Shown: in pieces, positions 10,754 through 22,600 of the stretch
How positions within the stretch are numbered: position 1 is the first letter of the stretch
Layout of the letters: the number at the start of each line of letters is the position of its first letter
Notes under the pieces: generated by a model
The model's database searches: none
Told to the model about the DNA's origin: nothing
The model's input: the letters and a program-made list of their open reading frames with translations, nothing else
Source of the DNA: Schoenoplectus triqueter
Lineage: Eukaryota > Streptophyta > Magnoliopsida > Poales > Cyperaceae
DNA: 34,181 nucleotides
NCBI GenBank assembly: GCA_964058805.1
Contig: CAXKVV010000875.1
Span: 1 to 34,181 of the forward strand
Reading direction: 5' to 3'
Made by a program: the position numbers and the translations under genes

Positions 10754-10842
10754 ATGCCAAATTAAAACGGTTTTTATGGTTATGCTCTTATGAATGTCAA
10801 ATTAAAACGGTCTTTTAAGGTTATGGTCTTATGAAAAAGGAG
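10754..10842 (+). repeat. Two-unit tandem repeat, ~45 bp
   Basis: Two adjacent units each contain CAAATTAAAACGGT followed by GGTTATG and TCTTATGAA, with a few differences. It lies inside the 3.1-kb insertion. Confidence 0.65.
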
Positions 10843-11181
10843 TATTGTTTTAGTATAATTATTTTTGTGTCTCATAAGACTCGTTAGGGCCAATGGGTCA
10901 GATCGGATTGGTCATCACTATTTTTTTATCTGATCTGTTTAAAAACGGATCAATTTTTTTTATTCAACTCGGCTCGAATAAATTAATTAAGTATTTATTA
11001 ATTATTTTATATATTTATAAGTAATTTAATGTTAATTAATTTTAATTAGTATATATATAAGATTTATTTAGTGTTAGATAAAATAAATCCAAAAAAACAA
11101 AATTAAAGGGGTTTGGTCGAGTTGACCTATACTTGACCCATGACGGGTAAAAAAATTTGATCCAAATATGTTAATATGTTA

Positions 11182-11482
11182 ATTTATATTTTAACATTTG
11201 ATACTCAAAATTTAAATTCAAATCACTAATTTTGTTAATTTTATAATAGATATATATTCATAATATTTTATGAATTTTAGATGTTATTTTGTACTAGATC
11301 AAATGATAACAAAATGAATGCATTAAATTAATCAATCATAGTTACTAGATTCATTCTTTGTTATCATTTGATATAGTACAAACGACCTTTAAAATCATAA
11401 AATTTTGTGAATATACATCTACTATAAAAATTAATAATATCAATTATTTAATTTAAAATTTGAATGTTAAAAATATAAATTA
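11182..11482. repeat. Fold-back MITE, family X, copy in the 3.1-kb insertion
   Basis: Two complementary arms of about 140 bp are joined near 11335. The arm carries CTAGATCAAATGATAACAA-type sequence, complementary to TTGTTATCATTTGATATAG. Related copies occur at 30321-30572 and 32156-32410. Confidence 0.7.
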
Positions 11483-13029
11483 AATAAATATATTAATGAT
11501 ATCTTATGACACACGAGCATTTATGAATACTCTAATATTCTTATAAATTAATTAAAGCTTTTTTCGATGAAGCCCGCAAGGAGCATATATTATATAATGA
11601 AGAAAAGAGCAAGCTCTCATGAATTAATCCTCACATTTACTTATCAAAATTGGGTCCTTTATCAAGCCAAATTCTTATACAATAATTTAAAAAAATTATA
11701 GAGTTGAACTTAGAAAATTTAACTAAAAAACTTTAATATTATTAAAATAGAGTTTAAAATCAATTTACTATTCAAATTTTAATGTTTAATGTAGAAAAGA
11801 ATTAGAATAAATTGGACGTGATTTGAAGCAAAAACGGATGAGAAACAACGAACATACAAAGTTCATAGGCCATTGAGGTCTATGTGTTGCCCCAAGTGAT
11901 CCAAGAAGAGGGTGATGCGCAGCTTGGACCAGGAAATCAACTTTTCATGCCTCATGTGGATCCTATGCAGTCTCAGTATAGGATCGCATGCGGCTTGAAG
12001 CAAAGAGATTTCAGTCCGACTTTCTGATGATTTTTTGCACTTTATAGGAGATCCATTTGGAGCTTTTCAGCGTTATTAGACTCATTTGTTCTAAATAAAG
12101 AGTAGAACTTAAAATTTAGGAGAAGACAATTAGAAGACATCTTTAAAAGGAGAAAAATATGAAATAGAAGAAGTGTTTAGAATAGAAACTGAAAATTTCA
12201 TCTGTTTCTTCATCAAATTTCTTCTCTTGTTCTCTTTCTCTTTATTTCATGTTGTTTATTGTGGAAGGCTAAATTTTCCTTCTTCTAAGGTTTAGGATAT
12301 ATATTTCATACTTTTGTTATTTTAATTTAAATTATATTGTTGTTTCAATGATTATTTTATTTTGAACTTGGTTTGTAAATTATTGGTGTATGAATTTATA
12401 AATTAGATGATGAATTGCATATTTAGGTAGTTGCAAATGCTAGAATTTGTACAAAAATTGACCAACTTAATGTTTGTATGTAAAATTTTAGGTTTAAGAC
12501 TAAGTATCAAAAAGAGACGTTGATTACTTGGTCTAAATTTAGACTTAGAAAAATGATTTGGTTAGAGACTTTAGTATCTTCTGAAACTCAAATTTGAATA
12601 TTATTATTGATTCCATTAGAGAATTCAACATCTTGAATATACTTGACTAATTACATATTTTAGTACATTTAGGGTATGCCACAAAATAAAATTTGCCTCT
12701 AGATATAGGACTGCATCACAAAAGTAGGAAGATCTTAAATTAGAATTAAGAACTATCATTTATAATTCGAAGGCCCTAGAAACTTTATATTTCGGAATTT
12801 CCTTATTTATGATTATGTTAATTTAGAATTATATTTACTTTATTATAAAATTAGGATTAAATTATCAGTTTTATTTTTTATTATTTAAACAATTGAACTT
12901 TGAATGACCTAGTGCCAAAAGCTATTTACTAAAAAATAATAATATTCATTAAACAATTAAAAATAATAATTCGAATTAGTTAAAAAATATGATAAATTAT
13001 TATTTTTTTCAATTTATAAAAAAAAAAAT
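11483..13029. other. Non-coding interior of the 3.1-kb insertion
   Basis: AT-rich, with one more complex stretch at about 11820-12250 that has mixed composition but no open frame or recognisable domain on either strand. Confidence 0.4.
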
Positions 13030-13215
13030 TTGAACCGGACCGGACCGTGGACCGGACCGGACCGTCCCGTGGGGGTCCGGCCCCCGGGGGCCAACGGTGG
13101 GACGGGTTCGGTTTTTTCGAATTTGGACCGCCTTGGACCGGACCGTTTGGACCGTGCGGGACCGTGGACCGTGGACCGTGCGGGACCGTGGACCGTCCGG
13201 GTCCGGACCGGACCA
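13030..13215. repeat. GGACCGGACCGTGG-type tandem array, right
   Basis: This is a second GC-rich array of GGACCG and GTGCGGGACC units, same family as 10155-10395. It includes the shared sequence CCAACGGTGG(G) also found in the left array. No coding meaning. Confidence 0.9.
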
Positions 13216-13582
13216 TCTTCAATCCACTAGACTCATATATCCAACTTAATAGTTTTTTTTGGTTCATCCATTTAAATTAGTGCAACAAAGATGTCATTGA
13301 ATATATAATTTGTTGATATATTAATTTTGTATCAACTCATGTACTGGTATTGTAGATATATCAACTTTATAGTTTGTAGATGTACTAAATCTAAATGTCA
13401 AACATAATCGACATATATGTATTAGCTCGCGAGCTAGCTAGCTTGAATAGTAATTAGTCGAGCTTAAGTTAGATTTTTGAGCTTGAATCGTTTTACGAGT
13501 TCGGCTTGATTCGATTTGAGTTTTCATGAGCCGAATTTGAGCCAAATCTGACTCGCTCGAACTCGACTCGTGTGCAGCCCTA

Positions 13583-13972
13583 ACTAGTCTTTGAATATCT
13601 TTATGTTTTTCAAAAGAACGTATGGACGATATTTTAAAATGTAATTGTGAGAGAAAAAAAGGAATTATGCAAAGGAGCTTAATTTATTTGAAGATCGGAT
13701 CTGTTCCCTCCCCCTCACCGTTGAGTTCTCTTATCTCAACAGGGGAGATCTACGATTCACCTCTGACCGCTGGCCTCTCATGATGCTTTCTCTGATCGTC
13801 TGACTCGATCTCTGACTGTCTACTTCTCCGGTCGTCGGCCTCTTTACTCTTCTACATCTATCTCTAGTTATCTTTTGGTTGTCAAACGGAGATCATCTTT
13901 CGGACCGTCAAACTCTTCGGCCATCTCTCTCTAACTTGCATTCCTCCTTACAGTTCTGATGAGGAAAATATC
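13583..13972. other. Spacer with no identified gene
   Basis: Part of the stretch (13690-13950) is C/T-rich and of normal complexity, but no frame is open and no domain is recognised. Confidence 0.4.
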
Positions 13973-14241
13973 TAGTAGTGGCAATTGGGCAGGTCGGTTG
14001 GGTTTGAGTTCAGATTTGTCATGTCGGATCAGTTTGATTTAAAAAAAAAAAATCGGGTTCAGGTTCGGATTAATCTATATGTTAATATTTTTTTCAGATT
14101 TTTTATCACATTGCAGGTCGTTTGATATCGAGTCAGATCAAATCAATTTGATTTTTTTAAAAGAAATTGAATCGAATTATATTTAAATTCAAACGGATTG
14201 GACGGATTTTTTTTAGATAGAGTCATATTTTGACAACTCTA
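13973..14241. mobile_element. hAT-type MITE, 269 bp
   Basis: The ends TAGTAGTGGCAATT and (reverse complement) TAGAGTTGTCAAAAT form an imperfect hAT-like inverted repeat. Flanks are AAAATATC (13965-13972) and AAAACATC (14242-14249), an 8-bp duplication with one mismatch. Inside are runs of GGTTCGG/TCGGATCAG type. Non-coding. Confidence 0.7.
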
Positions 14242-15408
14242 AAAACATCTAAGACACTCCTCCGTTGATGATATTTTGTTACTGACGAAAAGTCAGTTGT
14301 TATTTTTCAAATTTTAGATTTATTTTAACTGCTTATTTTGTCTATATTGCAGTATTTTTATTTTAGTACTCGTGTTTTTTTTCTGTTTTCAAACTATTTC
14401 TTTTAGAAATAGTCATGTAACGCTTTTAAAAAGAAATGAAAGCCCGAGATGTTCGTTGTTGTTTTTTTAAATTATCATGAGGGAAAATTAGATATGTATC
14501 CCATGAAAACTTGAATAATTACATTAATTCTTTAAACTAGTGCTATAACCGAGCTTCGCCCCGGAGATATTAACAACTATTAGAAAATAATATTAAAAAG
14601 ATACCAATAAGAAGTCAAAATTTTCAACAGAAAAAGAAAATCCCTAATCAAAAGTATAGTTTTCATTATCTTGTAAATATCTTAGATGTAGTTAAAAGAA
14701 AATTGTGTGCAATTACTTGATAAAAAAAAGTTTCACAAACACAACATACCAATTATTATTTCCTTGTAATACGTAGATCAATTTAATGCACTCAAAAAGA
14801 AAAAAAAATTGCGTAAGATTATAATATTAGAAATATTTTAATTATCTAATTCAAAAAGAATGTTGTTACCCAACATTATCAATTTTAAAAATTTTAATCT
14901 CGCTACCAAGCATTATTGAGACATTTTAAAAAGATTATATTGGAACTAAAATAGTATAATAATAAAAATGAACAATCTATTTAAAACTTCTAATTTCTAT
15001 TGTTGGCATAAAAAATATATTCCCTAGAGCCTTTGAATTATGAGAAAATATTTATTTAAAAATATCCTGTGAAACAATAGTGCAATATTCATTAGTTGAT
15101 AGTGATATTTACTTGCCTTTAAATTAAAAAAGAAGGCATAAAATATTTTATTGACAAATACACGAAAGATCAGATTATGAAGTGACACTCTCTTTTTTTA
15201 TATAAATTTAATGACCTTCACTCCGTATAGATGTACTAAATATTTTAATCATAGCAGGAAAATAAAGAGATACGAAGAAAATAATAAATTCTCAAAGATA
15301 CATCTTCAACAGTCGGATGATAAATTTTAAAGAAACTAAAATGAATCAAATGTTCTAGACAAATATGACGTGGCATAGTTGAGAGAACGGAATGTCTAAC
15401 ACTCTTTC
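14242..15408. other. AT-rich intergenic DNA
   Basis: I see no gene, no clear repeat boundary and no RNA gene here. Confidence 0.4.
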
Positions 15409-16030
15409 TGGAGTATAGATTTGAGTATCTATTTATTGAAAACTCACTTGACTTTTTATTTGCTGAGAAGATGAATTATCTTCATTCAATTAACATTAAT
15501 ATTTAATAAAAAAAATTATATGATTGGACTACCCTCTCATCTATTTTTTTCTTCTTTCTTTCCATCCATTTTCATGAGTGTCTGATCTTCATTTTTTTTT
15601 ACTCATGTATTGTAAACCCAAAGCTGAATTTCTCTATCCTGCCACCTCTCTCCATCTTTCTATCTACCCTTCTTTTTTTTGGGCTTATTTTTTTTTAATA
15701 ATGTTGACTAAATATGACATTCATTCTTGTGTTATTTATTTATTATCATAATAATAATTTCCTTAAAAATTTAATATATGTGATTTCTCAACATGTTTTT
15801 ATAATGGTATTGTATTATATTGTCTCAAATATAAAAAAGCTAGAGGAGTCCCATAGATTAACAGTAAGGGAAAGATTTACATAATGAAGAAGAAATAAAT
15901 TAGGGGGAAGGGTTAGTTTGATCATATAATTTTTTTTATTGAATTTTAATGTTGATTTATTGAAGATAATTCATCCTATGAGTAAATAACAATTTAAGTG
16001 AATTTTTAATGGATAAATATTTAAAATTAA
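15409..16030. mobile_element. Fold-back element with ~120-bp inverted arms
   Basis: The left arm (about 15409-15535) and right arm (about 15898-16030) are imperfect reverse complements. Both include TCATATAATTTTTTTTATT and GAAGATAATTCATC on the right arm or their complements on the left. The ~360 bp between them are pyrimidine-rich and non-coding. Exact ends and target duplication are not resolved. Confidence 0.6.
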
Positions 16031-16492
16031 AGAATTAATGAAAAAAATGCAATTAGCCAAATTTTCATAAATACATATCCAATTTTATCTATCATGAAAT
16101 AAAACTTTTGTTGCCAAACAAACAAGAAGGCAAAACGACGATGTTTTTTTTTTAGACTTTAGCTCTGAAATATGGTTGCTAGTGTTTTGCAACTTCCCAT
16201 CTCTTATAGTTCTTTTAAACTTGGACTCAATCGACGGCCAATATTCATTAAAATAATATTTTTTTTATTTTATATTTTAAAAGATATTAAATAAAAATTT
16301 GTTAACTAAAAAGACCGGAATAAAAAATATTCAATCCTAACCGACTTCTTTTTTACACAAATAACGAAAGGAAAAACAAAAGTTTCGATAAAGATTGTCT
16401 AGCTATACAATTAACAAGGAGCTGGTTTTGAAATCTCGCCCTCATTCTGAGCTTATTTTTTTCCGAAGAAAAAAGAATTGAAAGTTTCGAAT

Positions 16493-16513
16493 CCCCCCCC
16501 CCCCCCCCCCCCC
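16493..16513 (+). repeat. Poly-C tract, 21 bases
   Basis: An uninterrupted run of 21 C residues follows TTTCGAAT. It is exceptional in this AT-rich window and may be length-variable or misassembled. Confidence 0.9.
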
Positions 16514-16619
16514 AAAACAAAAAAAATGTCAAGCTTAGTTTTAGAATTTTATATTTATAAAGAATCAACAAGCGCCTTGTGATAAATAAATACTAAACTG
16601 CACCTAACGAACAAAATTC

Positions 16620-16866
16620 AGCAACCAGCATTATACCCAACCCCTTCCCGGGTAGATCTGAATTTCAGAAGCCATCAGATCCAAGTGCACATGGTACAGC
16701 TGCGCAGGTGATTCGGCTTTACATTTTACAGCCTTTGTGGGTAACACGTGGCCCTCTCTGAAGTCTTCCATCTCAGATAGGCTTCTTCAGACAAACTTCT
16801 CCAGTGGTAGAACAATTCCGACTGGAACTAGAATTGTTAAAAAAGAGAGATTTCCAATCATACGAG
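16620..16866 (+). promoter_or_regulatory. Upstream region of the F-box gene with a G-box
   Basis: This segment of normal complexity before the start codon contains ACACGTGG (CACGTG core, 16745-16750), a G-box bound by bZIP/bHLH factors. No clear TATA box; the transcription start is unknown. Confidence 0.4.
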
Positions 16867-18189
16867 ATGGAGGGTTTGCCAATTGAGATCTGTATCAGAA
16901 TTTTTCACCTATTGGATTACCGAACCCTTGCAGCTGCTAATCAAGGTTTGGATCTCTCTCTCTCTCTCTCTCTATCTCCTTGAAGTTGCATGTTGCATTT
17001 CATAACAGAGGGCCTATTGCTGTGATGCTGTCCTTAGCGTGATGGATGGAGATTGTAAGCCTTTCCTCTGTACTCCAACCAATCTGATAATACGAATTCT
17101 GATCTGGCAAATTCGGCTACAAATGAACTTGATATTAAAAAGCCTTTCATAGATTTGAGGAATTCATTAATATCTGCAATTTTAGTACAAAAAAAATTTA
17201 ACCTTTTTTTTTAATTATGCTTCCTCTAACCAGTCCTCAGCATGATTCTGTCCTCTGTTACAAAATTCTATTTTATTTTCTTTTCCTTTTTATTGCCTAT
17301 TCTCACATCTTACAAACAAGTTAACTATGCAGATATGCTTCTTTTTAAAATTTTCACATTTGTTAGGTGTATTCATTAATTATCAGAAACAATATTTATT
17401 TATCATTTATTTCTCTATTAGTATTCATTTAAGTGCTAATATGGTTTTGAGTTTGACATCCGTCTTATATGCATGGTTTGTATTTGCTCAATGAAATAAA
17501 GATACATGTATGTTTTTAGCAGCATGTACATTTGAAATTATTGTGTTTACATCCTTAAATACTGATCAATAGAAGTTGCATTCTTTTTCGTTGATATTAT
17601 AAATTGTTAGTGAATAAACCCATTGTAAAAAAACAATAGTCTCCAGGAGATGGAGGGTTTTGACATCTCAAGATTCAATGTGGTGTAACTTATTCAAGGA
17701 AAGATGGGGACAAGTCTCGGCTGAGTTCTATGCCCCAACAGAGCCTAAAACATGGAAGGATGTTTATATAGTACAAGACCGATGCGATCGTTTCGGACTG
17801 TAAGTCATAAATAAATCTTCTAGGTTGTCAACTTGAGTAAGCACCAATTTGTCCCCAAATTGTAAAAAAAAATAACTTTTGTTGGACTTTTGGTTTGAAA
17901 TTTTTTGATGAACTATTAGAGGATAACCTAGTAATAGCCAAGTAAATATATAACTGATATGAAATTGAAATCAACTGTTTATTTCAGGGGCTTGAAAATT
18001 ATCAAAGAAGGAAATGATTATTATCTTATCCACCAAGGTCAAATCGAACGGTACCTCGGATCATGCCATAACAAAACAGGGAAAGTGATGTCCCAGCAGG
18101 AAGAGGGATCAGCTATTTCTGATCGGCTTTTGTTTTTTTTGGGCGATTTGGAAGCAGCTTGTGCTAATGCCAAGCGTGCAAAATTCTGA
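16867..18189 (+). CDS. Small F-box protein (SCF ubiquitin ligase substrate adaptor)
   Basis: Exons 16867-16945, 17640-17799 and 17988-18189 join in phases 1 and 2 to give 146 aa. The N-terminus MEGLPIEICIRIFHLLDYRT with AAANQVSRRWRVL (residues about 1-35) is an F-box, the surface that binds SKP1/ASK in SCF E3 ligases. DSMWCNLFKERWG follows the usual pattern after the box. The C-terminal ~80 residues (DRCDRFGLGLKIIKEGNDYY, then a lysine- and alanine-rich end NAKRAKF) show no kelch, LRR, WD40 or other substrate domain that I recognise. Splice sites are CAAG|GTTTGG, AATAG|TCTCC, GGACT|GTAAGT and TTTCAG|GGGC. The intron phases and F-box reading make the model firm, but the subfamily is not identified. 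Confidence 0.87.
16953..16973 (+). repeat. (CT)n microsatellite in intron 1 of the F-box gene
   Basis: About ten CT dinucleotides start eight bases after the intron donor. It could act as a polypyrimidine tract or simply be a variable marker. Confidence 0.85.
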
Positions 18190-19692
18190 AGACTGAAAGT
18201 GTACAGTTTAAAGATCATTATCTTTTGTTGTAATATTTAGCCTCTACTGTTATCTGATAACTTCTAATTTGATTAATTTGTTAAGTTCATTGTTTATGAA
18301 GCAGTAATCGTATACTGCGTACAGCCATGTATCTAAACATTCATTTGATAGAGTAACAAATTTAAGATCCTATTCTTCACTGTTTTATGAGTGTGTCACT
18401 AACTCGTATTCATATTTAGATACTCAATTATGAATACAGTATTTTCTTTTCAAGGAGGTGGATAGAAAGTTCAATCACTTGCAGTCTAAAAGATTATAGA
18501 ACAGGGGAAACCTACTTTCGATTTGTTGTTGCACTTGCATAAAAGTTGCATTATCTATAATATAATTCACTTCTGAAAATTTTAATTAGGCAAAGTCTAC
18601 TGCAAAAATAACTCATGACTTCGCCACCCGTGTACAAGGGAGACCTCCCAGAGGCAAAATGATTGGTACAGGACGAAACTGAGCAGTCTTTAGCTAATAT
18701 CATAACCATTATTACCATTACTATTTACTAGTGTAATTTTTTTAGAAAATATTTTCTAATACAATTGAAATGCTGAGGTTAACATGAATTCATCTTATTT
18801 GGTTATATATATCTCGCTCTTTACCTCTTCAAGGTAGGTTCCACTGCCCACTGGCACCACAAATCATGTGAGAAAGAAATGAAGAAAATATATGAAGTTT
18901 CCAAATTGAATAAAAACTTGATGCTCTATATTCCCTTCTTTTCCCATACTTTTCCTTCCATCTCATTACGAAGACACTAATCTCTTCCTTTGCATATTTT
19001 GTCTTCCCTAGCGGAGGTCGGCTGCGCTAAGCCGCTGGTTGGATGTTTCCTTTTCAGTAGGTCGGAAGTGTATAGTTACAAACTTGGAACTAACTTCTAA
19101 CAGAAATCCAGCAAAGAGATCAGCATTCATTTTTGCCTAATTACCTTGTGACACAAAGCTTGTGTTTCTTTCAGATGAAATAAATAATCAACATGTAATT
19201 AAACCATTTATTGTCATAAAGCACTTTTATCTCCAAAAAGATGAAATACACATCAGGAATATACCGTAAACAGAAACTTGAAGAACCAGTAAGCCTATTG
19301 CTCAGGTAGTACAACCCGAACTTGCCTCAACAAAACAGCTCACAAAAAAACATTTGCAATAGATGAAAAATTACTATATATAGAGAGCAATGTATGTAGA
19401 ACCACAGTACATCCGTCTTATATCCAAAAAGACTACAATAATATAGAACCAAAAATAGGGGAATGAAAAAAAAAATGGAAAAAGGAAAAAAGAAAGGAAA
19501 AGAGGAAATACTAATAGAAAGAATATAACCCAGGATGTAACAAACCTTGAAATGAATCAAACCCCTATACGTACCAAAGATGAGGGGAGGAATCCACTAG
19601 ATACTATATTACCTACTAGCTCGTAAATCAATTGCTCAATATATGAGATTGACATTGTTAGTCCAAAGCTGGTAATTTCTTCATTTGTTTAT
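18190..19692. other. Intergenic space between convergent F-box and MFS genes
   Basis: It contains the two 3' ends, which converge. No gene or strong repeat is seen. Purine-rich A-runs at 19440-19510 produce an artefactual minus-strand frame of hydrophobic residues. Confidence 0.45.
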
Positions 19693-22600
19693 TTAGGCAG
19701 TCAATGGCTCCTCTTCAACTCCAACCTCTCGCATAGCAGTCCAATCCTCCCCCTCTGCAAAACAAAATTGTGCAATTTTACCTATGTGATCAACGCAAAA
19801 GAGTACTACATCTTTAAACAAATTTAAGTTAACTTTCTGCATATGAGATTATGACAAGTTAGCTCACTTGATGATTTGTGGCTCTCAGCAACTGACATGA
19901 GACGCCTTTGTAAGATGACCGCCATAAAGAGGAAAATAGAACACATCCCAAACATAACAGTAATTGGGAATGCATTTACCTGAAAAGAGCAAATTGGAAC
20001 GCACAATTCAGCTTTCACTATCATCAGTTAGACAAGTACCAAGCTATGCATAAATGTAGAGAAGTTTAAGAGGTTCAAACTCACATTGTAAAGCACAACA
20101 CACACAAAGATATTCAACGGAATCCGGAAGAAGTTCATAATAGTGCTCCTTGCCTCTTCTGGGATGTACTGTGATCTCATTTTCATGATAGATGGCCAAA
20201 ATAGACCCACACAAGCCTCAAATATGCAAAAACCGATCAACTGGATGCATCCACCAAATGACATGCTGCCACCTTTCTCCCCAGATGATACCAAAAAGAA
20301 CTGTTTCATATATTAAAGAAAAATAATAAGGGTTCAAAAGCCTTCAGTTTTCATGCCACCACTTCTTGAATCCTTGATATGAAAATAACTCAAATAACAA
20401 AATAAATCAGCTTGATGTGATCAAATGTTACTTGCTCTACAAGCGCATAAAATTAGGCATGTCAAGATTGTTTTGATGTGAAGGAAGAGATTGAAAAACT
20501 AGCATCTAAAAGTTATCTTTATCAGTAAATATCTAATCAATCAATTTTAAAATTTTGACATTGGGTTGTTGATTTAAAATAATAAATGTTTGTTAATATT
20601 TCCTTGTTGGAAGTACATCTTTCTCTTCCAATTTTAAACATGTTTGGGAACAAATCAGGAAGCTAATCTAGTACTGTTTCAATCTATTTTTTTCTAAACC
20701 TAGTTCCATCTTCAGCTATAATGCACCTTATGACTGCTGTGTTGTTTTACCAGCAGTATTGAACAGTCACTGCAACTTAATTACTAACCACAAATAGCAC
20801 AGAAACAATTTAGTCTAGAAACAAAAATTGGTGTGTCATTTTATCTCTTTGCTAAGAAAGAAAGAGCTCCTGTTTCCAACTTGTGTTTAAGAATCAAACA
20901 GAAATTCTTATCTTGATGTTCTTATGCATGAACTAAGAAAAAAAAAACTTCATAAATACACAAGTGCCTTACATTGCTGATGACAGGGAGGAGGAGAGTG
21001 AAGGCGGAGGTTGCAAAGACAATTTGCATGTAGCTCTCTACTTTGAGGGTCGGTCGTGCCATCAGTCTGGATGCAATGGAGCTACCAAGCATGGAAGAAA
21101 GCATAAAAGTAGCAAAGATGAATCCATGAGGGATATCTTCTTCATTAGGGCTCAGAGCTGGGGTCCAAAGAAAGACAAAGGTATACATGGAGCCCTCAAA
21201 CAGTGACTGGATTGCACCCAGAAGAGCAATCTTTTCATCTGAAATAATTTTATAAAAATAGCAATAATGGAGTCATCAAGAGGATGTACTGATCATTTTT
21301 GTTTATAGATTAAATTCAGAGTTTATTTCATTTATAATATAGAGGGGTTGAAGGAGAACCGAGTCTGACAAAAACTGGTTTCAGAGATTGAAGGGAGATA
21401 TAATGATGCTGAGGTCATTGGTAAGGAAAATTGTAATTAAAAATTGTTTGGAGTTTACCAGAAGCAATGGCTGTGGCAGCAACCTTGAATTGAGACATCA
21501 AGTCCTTGTTCTCAGATGAATCTCCGTAGTTCTCAGACCACGATGACAGAATGATGGCCATGCCAATGGCAAGAAAGCATGCAGCAGCATCAAATGGAGC
21601 AACAGGACCAAACCCTAAGTTGTCAGCTAGTAGATTTGCAAACAACCCACAAATTATAGCAACAAGCCCATTGCCTAAAAATATGGCCTTGGAGAAAGTC
21701 AAGGACAGCCACTGTGGGTCAAAGCCTCTCTGTAAAAGAACAAGAACTCGAAGAATATTACTTATACAGAATTTGTATCATCAATGCTTAATTGGGTATA
21801 ATAACAAGGTATATTATGGTGTGACCAAACATCATTAAAAGTATAAGCAGAATGAACAATGCAAGTAGATAAATAAATATACATAATTTAAAATGGGACA
21901 ATAAAATTTACTGTAATATAATATAAATTTTGGAGATAAAAGGACCTAACAAAAAATTCCAGCAAAACCCTACCTAGACCATATTTTTTCTTTAGGTCCA
22001 AAATTTCTAGTCTCATTCAAAGCCAATTAGTCGCCAAGTGGAAGTATATAGTTTATATGACTACCAAGGTCAACAAAAAAAAAAAACTTTTTATCCATCT
22101 TTGCATGGTTAAACAACAACTGGAAAGTAATAAAAAATTGCAAACATTACCTTGTTATGCTCTGCAACTAGCCAAGACTCAAAAGCTGAAAATAGAAGAG
22201 AAGTAGCTATCCCTCCCAATATTCTGCCCACCATTAGAACCTTGTACTGTGGTGAATGCTTTGTGATACAACTAAGAATGTAGGTGATACAGTACGTAAT
22301 GCAAGCCCTTTTTCGACCTCTGAGCATACAAAAAGATAGGAAATTTTAAATAGAAAGTAGGAAAATTTCAGATTTAATCAATTCAGAAAGAGAACCTACT
22401 GTTTGTCAGCAAGGGATCCAACAATTGTGCCAAAAAGCATCGAGGATCCAAATCCAGCGATGAAAAGTCGGCCAATGTCACCCTTGTCAAAGCCATACTG
22501 GCTGTACAGGAAATAGACATAAGGACCTTGCAACCAATCCCCAGCTGAGTACAAAAAAAAAGAAAAAAAGAAATTATATATAAATCTTAATGAGGAAATC

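Larger units (their letters stand above)
10145..13229. mobile_element. 3.1-kb non-coding insertion bounded by GGACCG arrays, Mutator-like by its target duplication
   Basis: It is flanked by an exact 10-bp direct repeat GACTCATATA (10135-10144 and 13230-13239) that appears once at the matching place in copy 1 (as GACTCGTATA). The ends are weak inverted repeats (GATTTGAAATGGACCG against GGATTGAAGATGGTCCG). A 9-10 bp duplication suggests a MULE, but no transposase is visible. The interior is AT-rich with no coding frame and contains one fold-back MITE (11182-11482). Confidence 0.55.
9861..13582. mobile_element. GCTCGA-rich hAT-like element, copy 2, split by a 3.1-kb insertion
   Basis: The ends are TAGGGCTGCA (9861-9870) and TGCAGCCCTA (13573-13582), a perfect 10-bp inverted repeat of hAT type. 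The outer parts (9861-10134 and 13230-13582) align with copy 1 at 6932-7975, including AAATTAGTGCAA and ATGTCATTGAA segments. The flanking octamers GCTGTGCT and ACTAGTCT match poorly, so the target duplication is decayed or absent. There are no long frames; this is a non-autonomous element. Confidence 0.65.

Noticed and set aside
10875..11165. Possible further hAT ends (TTAGGGCCAATGGGTCAG and TTGACCCATGACGGGTA)
   Set aside because: The complementary match is short and I found no target duplication.
16470..16500. tRNA B-box-like sequence TTTCGAATCC
   Set aside because: No A box or cloverleaf stems could be found around it on either strand.
19327..19560. 77-residue hydrophobic minus-strand frame
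   Set aside because: It arises from A-rich plus-strand sequence downstream of the MFS stop and lacks any recognisable domain.
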